Both the position numbers and the translations under genes were made by a program. Positions 38,487 to 47,487 of a stretch of 64,000 nucleotides of DNA are shown here, one piece after another. Origin of the DNA: Methanothermococcus thermolithotrophicus DSM 2095 (GTDB lineage Archaea > AGJL01 > Methanococci > Methanococcales > Methanococcaceae); NCBI RefSeq assembly GCF_946463545.1, contig NZ_OX296583.1:1426001-1490000 (forward strand). Reading direction: 5' to 3'. Below the pieces are notes generated by a model. It was not told the DNA's origin. It made no database searches and saw only the letters and a list, made by a program, of their open reading frames with translations. The stretch's first letter is position 1; the number at the start of each line of letters is the position of its first letter.

Positions 38487-39317
38487 ATGAATAATTTTAA
38501 AAGTGCTATTACAGGGTTTATTCTATTACTATTAGTCGGGGTTATTGGGGTAACCGGAATATCATTCGCACTGGATGGATGGTACATCGTAGATGAAACC
38601 GAAGTAGGAATTGTAAAAACATTTGGAAAAATAAACCAAGAACCTGTAGGTGCAGGATTACATTTCAAATTACCAGTTGTTCAGTCAGTCGTAAAAATGA
38701 ATACTTACGAAAAAACATTAGATATGACTCAAAAACAAGGGAACGCAATAAAAGCGTTAACAGCTGAAGGATTACCTGTAGTCATTGATATATCGATACA
38801 GTACAAAATCAATCCTAACAAAGCACCAGAGTTGTACGCCACTATAAAAAATCCAGAATCATGGATGACGAGTAGAATAAGGGCAAAAGTAAGAGATATA
38901 ATTGCCCAATATACTGTAGAGGACCTATATACAGACAGGAGAACAGAAGTTCAAGAAAAAATTGCATCTGCAGTTCAAAAAGAGTTTGACAGTAAGGGAA
39001 TAATGATAACTGCCACGTTGATTAGGAATATTGATTTGCCAGATCAGGTTGAAGGTGCCATTGAACAGAAACTGAGGGCAAAACAGGAAGCAGAAAAAAT
39101 GAGGTTTGAAGTACAAAAAGCGAGATTAGAGGCAGAAAAGAAAATTGTTGAAGCTCAAGGGCAGGCAAATGCTACAGAGATTATGGCTAAAGCCATTAGA
39201 AAGAATCCAGAAATTCTTGAATATAAAAAACTAGAAGTTTTGGAAAAATTGGCTGAAAACAACAACAAAGTGTTCGTTGTTCCTGGTTCGAATGATTTGT
39301 TACTTAACGTAAATTAA
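38487..39317 (+). CDS. SPFH/prohibitin-family membrane protein
   Basis: The 276 aa protein has an N-terminal membrane helix (TGFILLLLVGVIGVTGISFA), then an SPFH domain (DETEVGIVKTFGKINQEPVG, AGLHFKLPVVQSVVKMNTYE) and a C-terminal coiled coil rich in Ala/Glu (RAKQEAEKMRFEVQKARLEA). This is the prohibitin/HflC order. Such proteins form ring scaffolds on membranes and can modulate proteases. It has an AAGGGGG ribosome binding site. It stands alone. The neighbourhood of the ESCRT-like cluster 1.5 kb downstream is probably chance. Confidence 0.88.
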   Translation: MNNFKSAITGFILLLLVGVIGVTGISFALDGWYIVDETEVGIVKTFGKINQEPVGAGLHFKLPVVQSVVKMNTYEKTLDMTQKQGNAIKALTAEGLPVVIDISIQYKINPNKAPELYATIKNPESWMTSRIRAKVRDIIAQYTVEDLYTDRRTEVQEKIASAVQKEFDSKGIMITATLIRNIDLPDQVEGAIEQKLRAKQEAEKMRFEVQKARLEAEKKIVEAQGQANATEIMAKAIRKNPEILEYKKLEVLEKLAENNNKVFVVPGSNDLLLNVN

Positions 39318-39688
39318 AGTGATTATTTTTGTTTTACTATTCTCTTTTTTCATTAGGGAGTTTTGGTTTTTTTGTAATTGGTGGTTTTGTTTTACGTTTA
39401 CTTTTACTATTTTCTTTCTCTTTTTTCTCGTCTTTAAAGATGAGTTTTTCAAACAAAATCTACATGTATGGGTGGGCGTATGTGAAAGACAATATAATGA
39501 TGGACATGAATAAAGAACAATTAAAAGAATAATTATGGGTTTAAGGAAGTGTTTATCGAGATAATTTATACAATATGATCTGTGAAACAATGTTTTTAAG
39601 TGAAGTAACATACTGTTGAAGTTATAGTGATTTGAATCGTGCTTATGAATTTCATCTGCTGCTGAGCTCAGGTGGCATATCGAATAAC
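39318..39688. other. Gene-free stretch
   Basis: The first 120 bases are T-rich (a likely transcription end for the SPFH gene). Short open frames occur (for example 39440..39532, 30 codons) but none has a ribosome binding site or recognisable product. I see no gene here. Confidence 0.5.
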
Positions 39689-40357
39689 TTACCTTCCAAA
39701 TTTAATAGCGTCTTTTCTACATGCACTCATACACTCAAAGCACCTTACACATTCCATCTGGTCTATTTTATCAACATCAACTATTTTTATTTGCATTGGG
39801 CATTTGAACTCACACAACCTGCAACCTATACATTTATTCTTATCGAGCTCTAATTTAAATATTGAGAACCTTGCAAGTATACTTAATAACGCTCCTACTG
39901 GACAGACATACTTACAAAAGAACCTTGGGTAAATAAAGCCCAAAACCAAAAATAAAGCCAACAATAGGTATGAGAATTCATATAAATCAATAAACGCTCT
40001 AACCCCCAATACATAAGCTAGGACTATTATCGAAACCAATACAACATACTTAAAATACTTCAATTTATTGTGTATATGCTCTGGAACAGTTGGTAGTTTT
40101 TTTAATCTGGATATTTTTACTCTTGCTTGATAAACCAAATCAAACAAGAATCCAAAAGGACACATCCACCCGCAAAATACCCTCCCCGCAATAATTGCTA
40201 ATATTATAATAACAATTTTTACATTGATATATGCATTCCCACTTAAAATAAATCTTACAATAAACCCTATAATACTTAAATAAAAACCAGCAACAACCAG
40301 TGCACGTATAAAAAAGAATGTTTGAGAGATTTTTCTTAATATTTGTATTTTATCCAT
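39689..40357 (-). CDS. NapH-like membrane 4Fe-4S ferredoxin
   Basis: The 222 aa protein has four or five membrane helices and two CxxxCP motifs on the loops (GRVFCGWMCPFGFLFD and PRFFCKYVCPVGALLS), as in NapH/CcoG proteins. Two 4Fe-4S clusters follow at the C-terminus (CIGCRLCEFKCP and CVRCFECMSACR). It probably moves electrons between the membrane and a soluble partner. No redox partner gene is adjacent. The ATG follows GGTGGG. Confidence 0.88.
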   Translation of the reverse strand: MDKIQILRKISQTFFFIRALVVAGFYLSIIGFIVRFILSGNAYINVKIVIIILAIIAGRVFCGWMCPFGFLFDLVYQARVKISRLKKLPTVPEHIHNKLKYFKYVVLVSIIVLAYVLGVRAFIDLYEFSYLLLALFLVLGFIYPRFFCKYVCPVGALLSILARFSIFKLELDKNKCIGCRLCEFKCPMQIKIVDVDKIDQMECVRCFECMSACRKDAIKFGR

Positions 40358-40851
40358 AATCCCACCATTTATAAATAAATGTCGTTTTATTATATGATAA
40401 AACCTTCGGTTTTGTCGATTAGTTTTTTAAAAACAACAATATTAGTAAACTCCTAATTTTACAACCTACATTTAAATTTTAAGTATAAAAAGGTTTTTAA
40501 CTAATTATTTAAAAAGGTATGGCACAAAAATTAAGCAATTTGTGTAAAGAATATATGCAATTATTCACAAAAATAATAAATTAGTATTTTTTTAGTATTA
40601 TCAAAATAGATAGTTTATTAATTTTCCTTTTTAAAAATATAAAAAATATGCCATTGTAATTTACAAAGGCATAATATGCATTATAACAGTTTCGAGTTTT
40701 ACTTAAAGGAAATTCGAAACTTAATTTATAATTGTGAATGTAATAAAGTGATATTATTTTTATCCTTTATCCATTTTGGACAAAATTAAAAGTACTCCAA
40801 AAAAACCAAAATATTATATATTCTAAAAATCAAATTATATTTTGTGATATT
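40358..40851. other. Gene-free stretch before the ESCRT-like cluster
   Basis: AT-rich DNA of about 490 bases. It contains one hairpin AAAACC-TTC-GGTTTT with GTCGA (40400..40419), a half unit of the palindrome arrays, and one TGCC(A/T)TTGTAAT palindrome (40648..40672). The end (40815..40850, with TATATATTC) would hold the promoter of the cluster. Confidence 0.5.
40648..40672. repeat. TGCC(A/T)TTGTAAT palindrome
   Basis: ATGCCATTGTAA-T-TTACAAAGGCAT is a near-perfect inverted repeat, the third copy of the family seen at 15746 and 16512. Confidence 0.65.
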
Positions 40852-41379
40852 ATGAGTAATTTAATAGTGGTAGATTATGACAAAGATGCTGAGAGAAAGA
40901 GGATTGATTACCTAATCGAAAGATGGTCAAATAAAGGAAATTTGGAGAAAATAAGAAAGATGGCTATAATAGCAGATATAGATGACGTGGATGGATTTGT
41001 AAAGGATATTATGTCCCGTTTGGAAGGAAATCCTGAAGAGAAAGTGAGGGTCTATGAAATTAAAGAATTGAAAAAAACAATATCTTCAAAAAAAACCACA
41101 CTGAGCTATAAGATTACCGATAAAAAAGAAGCTGTAGAGGGTTTTTTAAAATATCTTATGATAAAACTCGGTGCAAGCTACGAATGTTCTGTAAATGGTA
41201 CAAAAAAATACGAAGTATACACAAAAAAAGGGAATTGTTCCATTTCAATCAAATTAAAAGAAAATAATGAAAATAAATTGATAATAAACTTTGAAATTGA
41301 AGGTTACGGCGAAAGTGTGGATTTAATAAAAAATAAAATTGACAATGATATGAAATTATTTATTGAGGGGTTATTATGA
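40852..41379 (+). CDS. Hypothetical protein, first gene of the ESCRT-like cluster
   Basis: This 175 aa protein is soluble and charged; I do not recognise it. The N-terminus is helical (KDAERKRIDYLIERWSNKGN). The second half looks like an alpha/beta domain (KEAVEGFLKYLMIKLGASYE, CSISIKLKENNENKLIINFE). Its stop overlaps the ATG of the next small gene (ATGA), so it is translationally coupled to the cluster and likely belongs to it. Confidence 0.65.
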   Translation: MSNLIVVDYDKDAERKRIDYLIERWSNKGNLEKIRKMAIIADIDDVDGFVKDIMSRLEGNPEEKVRVYEIKELKKTISSKKTTLSYKITDKKEAVEGFLKYLMIKLGASYECSVNGTKKYEVYTKKGNCSISIKLKENNENKLIINFEIEGYGESVDLIKNKIDNDMKLFIEGLL

Positions 41380-41507
41380 GTCTGTTTTCAGAGGGGAATT
41401 ATGAACAATTAGATAAACTAAAACAAAAAGCAAACAGAGTATTAAGGGATGGATACGATATAATATATGAACCTTATGAAAAAGGGTGGAGTTATGGAAT
41501 AGAATAA
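41376..41507 (+). CDS. Small protein, 43 aa
   Basis: The protein reads MSLFSEGNYEQLDKLKQKAN then RVLRDGYDIIYEPYEKGWSY and GIE. The start overlaps the stop of the preceding gene (ATGA), and the end overlaps the start of the next gene by 22 bases. This tight packing favours a real gene. Its opening MSLFSEG resembles the MSLW/MELW openings of the following proteins, so it may share a membrane- or partner-binding N-terminus. Confidence 0.5.
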   Translation: MSLFSEGNYEQLDKLKQKANRVLRDGYDIIYEPYEKGWSYGIE

Positions 41508-43111
41508 AAGAAAACTATGAAAAATACAAAGATGGGGAATGCGGGACTTTTTCAAAAGACCTTGACAATGCCGTAAGAAGAGATTTTGAATGGGCATTAG
41601 CAACACTTGCATTTAGTTTTTACCATAACAACGAATCATTTCCAGCAATTAAGCGATATAGTTTTAAGGAGCTCGAACTTGTGGAGTATATTTTAAAATA
41701 TAACGTATTTGAAATCTGGACAGCAGATGATATTTTAAGGGAAATAAGCAAAGCAAATAGAGACGGCACAGATAAAACCTTAAACCTTCTTAAAGAATAT
41801 TATAACAACATAGGAAAAAAAGTTGATGAAATTATCAAAGACCACACGATAAAACTTCCAATAAGGGATTATGCCCAAACAAAATGGAAAGAATACAAAA
41901 CTAAAATGGATGAAGCAATATTCAGGGCAATGAAGGAAATAGATTGGTTTAGTGATTTTATAACGGGCGTAGATAATAAAATCCAAAAACTTGAAAATGA
42001 AATTTACGAGCTCCGTGATTTTGTAAGGGTGGAAAAGAGAAGGTTGAGGGATGAACTCAAACGAGAAAAAGAAATAGAACTGTCAAAAATTGAGGAAATG
42101 AAAGAAGAGTTAAAAAGAAGGTTTGAGAGGGAAAAAGAAAAGATAAGAATAGAAATTGAAATGGAGAAAAATAGGGAGCTCCGAGAGAAACTAAACAAAG
42201 AAATTGAATATATTGAAGAGGATTACAGGGACTTTATTGATGAGTTAAATGAAAAAATAGAATCACTGGAATCAGAAAAAACAGAATTAAAGGAGAAAAA
42301 TGAGAAATTAACTGACCTTTTAAAAAGGATAAGGGATGCTAAAAAGGAAGGTTCGAGATTTGTAAGAACAGAAAACGCATTATCCTATGAGGAATGGTTT
42401 ATTGGACGATTGGATAAAAAATTAGATGAAATGAGGAAAACGGGCGTGAAAGTTGAAAATAAAACTTTTAAAATAATCTCTATTGAAGAAGTATTTAATC
42501 CAAACAATTCAGTGGAACTTCCTAAAAATAAACAAATAAAAGCAGTGTTAAAGGAGAAAAAGCTTAATCCGTTTGGTAAAAAGATGGAAGTAATGTTGAG
42601 GGGGATGTTCTTAGCAAATGGGGGAAATTACAAAAAAATGGGTTTTGATGTTTATCCAATATCATTGGGTAAAATAATTGAGGTGGTGGAGAATGTGAAA
42701 GATGGCAGTTTTGATAAAATTGTGTTACTGATTGCCTCACCAACGGGTTTTGAGGATGAAGTAATTAAATTTGTCAATTCTGATGACTTTAAAATGAGAT
42801 ATTTATCCAAAAAAATTGCTCTCGCACTTCTCGATGTTGAAACTGGAAATTTATACTATAATGAAGTGGATGAGTATGCAAAGGCATTTGCACCATTGAT
42901 GAGCTTGGAATTTGATAAGGAGAAGGTTGAAAGATTGAAAAAGTATATTGATGAGAACATATTTATAAAAAGATATATTACGCTGGAAGAGGCTATCAAT
43001 GAAGTTGGGGATGAAAGGGTGGCAAAAAAGGTATTTTATGAGTACGAATCTTCTGGAAAGGGGGAAACTAAATATTATAAAGAAATTGGTTTTGTTTTGT
43101 TAAAAAAATAA
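41486..43111 (+). CDS. Large coiled-coil protein of the ESCRT-like cluster
   Basis: The 541 aa protein starts at GTG 41486 (MELWNRIKENYEKY, an amphipathic helix). Residues 1-165 are helical. Residues 170-290 form a long coiled coil (LRDELKREKEIELSKIEEMK, FEREKEKIRIEIEMEKNREL). The C-terminal 230 residues form a globular domain (FDKIVLLIASPTGFEDEVIK, then YITLEEAINEVGDERVAKKV, possibly a small winged helix at the very end). I do not recognise the family. By position it could play the part of CdvA, the coiled-coil protein that recruits ESCRT-III in Sulfolobus; that is inference. Confidence 0.7.
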   Translation: MELWNRIKENYEKYKDGECGTFSKDLDNAVRRDFEWALATLAFSFYHNNESFPAIKRYSFKELELVEYILKYNVFEIWTADDILREISKANRDGTDKTLNLLKEYYNNIGKKVDEIIKDHTIKLPIRDYAQTKWKEYKTKMDEAIFRAMKEIDWFSDFITGVDNKIQKLENEIYELRDFVRVEKRRLRDELKREKEIELSKIEEMKEELKRRFEREKEKIRIEIEMEKNRELREKLNKEIEYIEEDYRDFIDELNEKIESLESEKTELKEKNEKLTDLLKRIRDAKKEGSRFVRTENALSYEEWFIGRLDKKLDEMRKTGVKVENKTFKIISIEEVFNPNNSVELPKNKQIKAVLKEKKLNPFGKKMEVMLRGMFLANGGNYKKMGFDVYPISLGKIIEVVENVKDGSFDKIVLLIASPTGFEDEVIKFVNSDDFKMRYLSKKIALALLDVETGNLYYNEVDEYAKAFAPLMSLEFDKEKVERLKKYIDENIFIKRYITLEEAINEVGDERVAKKVFYEYESSGKGETKYYKEIGFVLLKK

Positions 43112-43156
43112 TTAGAAAATAATTAGGAAACTAACTAAAATAAAATAGGTGAAAAA

Positions 43157-43798
43157 ATGAGTTTATGGAACAAAATAAAAGGGAAATTACAAAAAAATCC
43201 AATAGAAAAATTAACAATAAGAGACTTAGAGGGGGAAAGAATTAGATTAAAAAGTAAGTTAGATAGGGTGAAAAAAGAGATAAAATCATTGGATAAGCAA
43301 AAAAAGCAATTATTCAAAGAAGGGGTTGGTGCCGATAAACTCACAAAAAAAATGCTTGCACAGGACATAAAAAGTGTTGAAATGGAAATGAGATTAAAGT
43401 ATAAAAGCTTCCAAACTTATCAGAAGCAGTTTAATTTTGTAAATAACCTGTTAATTGTTAAAAAATACGAAAAAGAATTGAAAAATATAGGAATGTGGAA
43501 TAAAATTAACAACATACAACCTGAGCTCTTGGAGTTAAAACTGAGTGATATAATACTTGATGGTAAGGAGTTTGACCAAACTGTTGAGGGGTTGAATAAA
43601 GTATTTGAAATGAGAATTGATGATTTTGATGAGGAAGTCGATAGCACAGAGAAAAAACTATTCGATGCATGGGGGCAGGCTGAAAGTGGTGATATGGAAG
43701 CTGATGAGGTTGTGAGCAATTTGAACTTGGATACTGATGGGGAGGAAGAAGAGGACGATGAAGAATTATTTAAGAGATTAGAGAAGGAGAATCAATAA
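43157..43798 (+). CDS. ESCRT-III-like protein 1
   Basis: The 213 aa protein has the ESCRT-III plan: a short amphipathic N-terminus (MSLWNKIKGKLQKNP), a basic first helix pair (LEGERIRLKSKLDRVKKEIK, SLDKQKKQLFKEG, then LAQDIKSVEMEMRLKYKSFQ), more helices and an acidic C-terminal half. It ends EEEEDDEELFKRLEKENQ, which fits the MIM1 pattern (D/E)xxLxxRLxx(L/K) that Vps4 MIT domains bind. Residues 155-175 (NKVFEMRIDDFDEEVDSTEK) would be the helix 5 region. It is 45 bases after the coiled-coil gene with a GGTG ribosome binding site. The identification is by pattern, not by database search. Confidence 0.7.
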   Translation: MSLWNKIKGKLQKNPIEKLTIRDLEGERIRLKSKLDRVKKEIKSLDKQKKQLFKEGVGADKLTKKMLAQDIKSVEMEMRLKYKSFQTYQKQFNFVNNLLIVKKYEKELKNIGMWNKINNIQPELLELKLSDIILDGKEFDQTVEGLNKVFEMRIDDFDEEVDSTEKKLFDAWGQAESGDMEADEVVSNLNLDTDGEEEEDDEELFKRLEKENQ

Positions 43799-43969
43799 TA
43801 ATTTAATTTTTTATTTTTTTGAATATAATGTTATGTGGGATATTGTGGTATTTGATAAGATTAAAATCCCGATATCTTATGAAGTAGTGGCATCAGCGGA
43901 GGTAATAATCCATAAGATTAAATTAGGTTTCAAATGTGATTAAAATATCTCAAAAAATGAGGGGATAAA

Positions 43970-44605
43970 ATGTTAGGTAAATTAAAAAGTCTGTTCTCTA
44001 AAAATAAAAATCCATTAGATATGCCATTAGATAAACTAAACGAATCAAAAATAAAATTGGATATTCAAGTTAAAAAATTAGAAGATGAGCTCTCAAAAAT
44101 AGACGACCAAATTACAATATTGTTTGGAAAGGCAAAGAGCTCTAAAAGCAAAAGTGAAGAATTGACAATTGCTACAAAAATAAAAACTCTCAGTCAAAGA
44201 AAAAAGCAATTACAAAATTCTCATGCTCTATTAAACAAACAGGTGAGATTCGTAGATAATCTTTTAGTAATAAAAGAAAATGAAGAGATTTTAAAATCCA
44301 CGCCTTTATGGAACACACTAAACAGTATGTCGCCACAGGAGTTGGAAAATTATCTAATTAATATGAAAATAAACAGTGAAAATATTATCGGAACACTAAA
44401 TAACGCTCTCGGTATCACCGATGACATGCTGAGCTCGGCATCAGAAGAACATGATGAGGATATTGCTGATATTTTAAATACAATACATGCGGTTAAAGAG
44501 GGGGAATTGGATATTGACGATGCAAAGGAAATAGTATCCGATGAAAAGAAGCAGGAAAAAGAAGACGATTTTGAAAAGGAATTGAAAAGAATATTAGAAG
44601 AATAA
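43970..44605 (+). CDS. ESCRT-III-like protein 2
   Basis: This 211 aa paralogue of the preceding protein starts MLGKLKSLFSKNKNPLDMPL, has the same long basic helical hairpin (KIKLDIQVKKLEDELSKIDD, then TLSQRKKQLQNSHALLNKQV) and the matching middle (VRFVDNLLVIKENEEILKST; protein 1 has FVNNLLIVKKYEKELKNI). The acidic tail ends DDFEKELKRILEE, again MIM1-like. Having two unequal ESCRT-III paralogues next to a Vps4 gene is as in Sulfolobus CdvB sets. A GGGG ribosome binding site precedes the ATG; it lies 51 bases before the Vps4-like gene. Confidence 0.7.
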   Translation: MLGKLKSLFSKNKNPLDMPLDKLNESKIKLDIQVKKLEDELSKIDDQITILFGKAKSSKSKSEELTIATKIKTLSQRKKQLQNSHALLNKQVRFVDNLLVIKENEEILKSTPLWNTLNSMSPQELENYLINMKINSENIIGTLNNALGITDDMLSSASEEHDEDIADILNTIHAVKEGELDIDDAKEIVSDEKKQEKEDDFEKELKRILEE

Positions 44606-44656
44606 TTATTATCACTATTTTTTAATAATTATATTATCATATTTGGGGGGATTATA

Positions 44657-45877
44657 TTGGAAATTGATTTATCCGGAGCTCTGATGAGTCAGTTTAAAAG
44701 AGCTAAAAAAGAATATGAGATAGCAAAGGAGAAAAAGAACGAAAGTATTGCTAAAAAAAAGGCGTTAGAATGTGCCAAATTATTGAGACAAATAGCAAAG
44801 TATGATGGATACAATGAAAAAAGCTATTTGGAGAAAGCTAAAAAATGGGAGTTAGTGGCAAATAACATAGAAGAAGTATTTAATCCATCAAAAGCTAATA
44901 AATCCAAACCTACAAAAAAATCAGCACCATCAAATAAACCAAACTCATCAAACACCACAGAGGATGAGGCAGAAGATGAAATTGATAAGTTTAAAAATTT
45001 TGTGAAAAATAATTTAATACAAAAATCCACTATGAAGTGGGACGATATAGGGGGGTTAGAAGAAGTAAAACAGCTTATGATGGAAACCATAGTAATATCA
45101 GCACTTCAAAAGCCTGCATCAATACAACCATGGAAAGGGATTTTATTATTTGGACCACCAGGAACAGGTAAAACACTATTAGCTTCTGCATGTGCTGGAA
45201 GTTTGGAAGCAACATTCTTTAATGTGAAGGCATCATCCGTATCAAGTAAATACTACGGCGAATCTTCAAAAATTGTAAGTGCATTATATGATGTTGCAAG
45301 GGAGCTCCACCCAAGTATTGTATTTATTGATGAAATCGATGCCTTAACAACAAAGAGGAGCGATGGAATAAGTGAGGCATCAAGGAGGATGTTATCAACT
45401 TTATTAACAGAATTGGATGGTTTTCAAGATAAGGGGAGCGATAGGTTAATATTAACACTTTCGGCAACAAATACGCCATGGGATTTAGATGAGGCGGTGC
45501 TTTCAAGGTTTTCAAGGAGAATTTATATTCCTTTACCTGATAAAGAAGCTACAAAGGAAATTATTAAAATTAACACAAAAGGGGTTAAGTTGAATGTTAA
45601 TTTAGATGAAATTGCGGATAAGTGTGTGGAAAAACTCTATTCTGGTAGGGATTTAAAAAATCTCTGTCAGGATGCTATTTGGAATATGATTAGGGATGTA
45701 AATAAGGATTTGTATAAAATGGCTAATTTGTCCTATAAAGAGTTGAAGAGGAGGAAGTTAAAAACAAGAGCTCTGACTGATGATGATTTTGAAGAGGCAT
45801 TTAAGAAAATAAAAAGCCCTTTAACTAAATCTGAAATTGAGAAGTATGAGAAATGGGGGGAGGAATTTGGAGGATAA
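44657..45877 (+). CDS. Vps4/CdvC-like AAA ATPase with MIT-like domain
   Basis: Vps4 ATPases pull apart ESCRT-III filaments. The 406 aa protein has an N-terminal three-helix MIT-like domain (residues 1-75: KRAKKEYEIAKEKKNESIAK, LLRQIAKYDGYNEKSYLEKA), a low-complexity Lys/Pro/Ser linker (78-105), and an AAA domain. The latter shows WDDIGGLEEVKQLMMET, Walker A FGPPGTGKT, pore loop SKYYGESSKIVSALYDVARE, Walker B IVFIDEIDAL and RFSRRIYIPLPDKEA, very close to the Vps4 form. The end TKSEIEKYEKWGEEFGG matches the Vps4 C-terminal helix. The start is TTG at 44657, six bases after GGGGGG. Confidence 0.85.
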   Translation: MEIDLSGALMSQFKRAKKEYEIAKEKKNESIAKKKALECAKLLRQIAKYDGYNEKSYLEKAKKWELVANNIEEVFNPSKANKSKPTKKSAPSNKPNSSNTTEDEAEDEIDKFKNFVKNNLIQKSTMKWDDIGGLEEVKQLMMETIVISALQKPASIQPWKGILLFGPPGTGKTLLASACAGSLEATFFNVKASSVSSKYYGESSKIVSALYDVARELHPSIVFIDEIDALTTKRSDGISEASRRMLSTLLTELDGFQDKGSDRLILTLSATNTPWDLDEAVLSRFSRRIYIPLPDKEATKEIIKINTKGVKLNVNLDEIADKCVEKLYSGRDLKNLCQDAIWNMIRDVNKDLYKMANLSYKELKRRKLKTRALTDDDFEEAFKKIKSPLTKSEIEKYEKWGEEFGG

Positions 45878-45923
45878 TTAACATATTTTTTTAATTTTTT
45901 ATATCATTCAATAAGGTGATATA

Positions 45924-47487
45924 ATGAAGTTTAGGAATTTGTTGATTGGGATATTATTAGTTGGGATTTTTGTAAATGTTGGAGTTGTTTTTGGAGAGGA
46001 TGTTGTAAAGCCAGAGTGGGCATATCATTTAGGTGATTGGGCAAGTGCTATATCGATAACTCCTGATGGAAAATATATCGTTGCTGGAACGGGGGGCTAT
46101 GGAGGTAATGGTGATTATAAAGTTTACTTATTTAATAATAAAGGAAACTTACAGTGGTCTTATAAAATAGATGGTAAAGTAGAATCTGTGGCAATAACTC
46201 CAGATGGTAAGTATATAGTTGCGGGAACATGGTTTGACAAAAATGGAAATAATCATAGAGATTCAGAAGACTATGGGAAAGTATATCTTTTTAATAAAGA
46301 TGGAAATTTATTGTGGAGTCGTAATTTAAATCCTACAGTATATGATGTTTCAATATCTTCTGATGGAAAATACATTGTTGTAGCATATTCCAATAAGCTT
46401 TCTGTTTTTGATACCAAAGGGAATCTATTATGGTCATATGAAACATACAGGTGGATATACTCTATATCGATAACTCCTGATGGAAAATATATCGTTGCAG
46501 GAACTGGCAGCACCGGTGACTATGGTAGGGTTTATCTATTTGATTAATGAAGATAATGTATTGTGGAGTTATAATGCGGGTTTTGTTAGATATGTTTCCA
46601 TAACTCCGGATGGAGAATACATAGTTGCTGGAAAAACCCCTCATGGAACAAATAATGGTCAAGATGACGAAAATACAATTTATTTATTTAATAAAAATGG
46701 AAAATTACTTATGAGTTATAATGTTAAAGGAAAAATTCGTGAAAAATCTATATCAATATCACCGAATGGTAATATTGTTGTTGGTACCTGGGTTGATGAA
46801 AATAAAGACAATGTAATGGACCCTATGGATACAGGATATATTTACTTTTTTGATAGTGGTGGATTGAAATGGAAGTACCATACTAATGAAGGTATCCACT
46901 CTACATCCGTAGATTTTAATGGCAAATATATAGTTGCTGGAGGTACTCATGGTTCAATATACTTGTTTAATAATAATGGAGATACATTGTGGAATTATAA
47001 ATTACAACGATTAATTACGGTTTCTATAGACTCATATGGAAAATACATTGTTGTAGGGTCATTATTTGATATTTATTTATTTGATAACCAAAAAATATTA
47101 GAAATTTTAAAAGAAAAAGACAATGGAACACTTGAAATATCATCAAATCTACCAAATGCTAAAATTTATATTGATGGCAAATATAGTGGATTAACTCCAA
47201 AAACTATTAAATTACCGCCTGGAACTTATGAAATTACACTAAAAAAAGAAGGATACAGCGATTATAAGACCATACTAACCATCAATGGTGGAGAAACTAA
47301 AAATTTAAACGTTAATTTAAAACCTGTAGTTGCAGAAACAACTAATACACCCAATACTAAAGAAGAAAAAGTTTCTGTGGGGACTAATACTAATAAGGAT
47401 AACAACAACCTGTTATTTATAATCATGGGGCTATTAATAACTGGCGGAGTAGTAGGTGGGATTTATTATGCAAAAAAAAAGGCATAA
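45924..47487 (+). CDS. Secreted/anchored beta-propeller with PEGA domain, frameshifted
   Basis: Two reading frames (45924..46547 and from about 46545 to 47487) make one protein of about 520 aa if one extra T near 46542-46545 is removed. It has an N-terminal signal peptide (LLIGILLVGIFVNVGVVFG), seven or so WD40/PQQ-like blades with the repeated core (A/S)ITPDGKYIVAGT...YLFNKDGNLLWSY, a PEGA domain (GTLEISSNLPNAKIYIDGKY, GTYEITLKKEGYSDYK), a linker and a C-terminal membrane helix (FIIMGLLITGGVVGGIYYA) then KKKA. So the propeller would sit outside, held at the membrane. The next gene, a kinase, overlaps its end. Confidence 0.75.

Noticed and set aside
39440-39532. 30-codon open frame after the SPFH gene
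   Set aside because: No ribosome binding site and no recognisable sequence; it lies in T-rich trailer DNA.
43833-43943. 36-codon open frame between the two ESCRT-III-like genes (MWDIVVFDKIKIPISYEV...)
   Set aside because: No ribosome binding site. It may be a scrap of a PIN-like gene, but the evidence is too thin.
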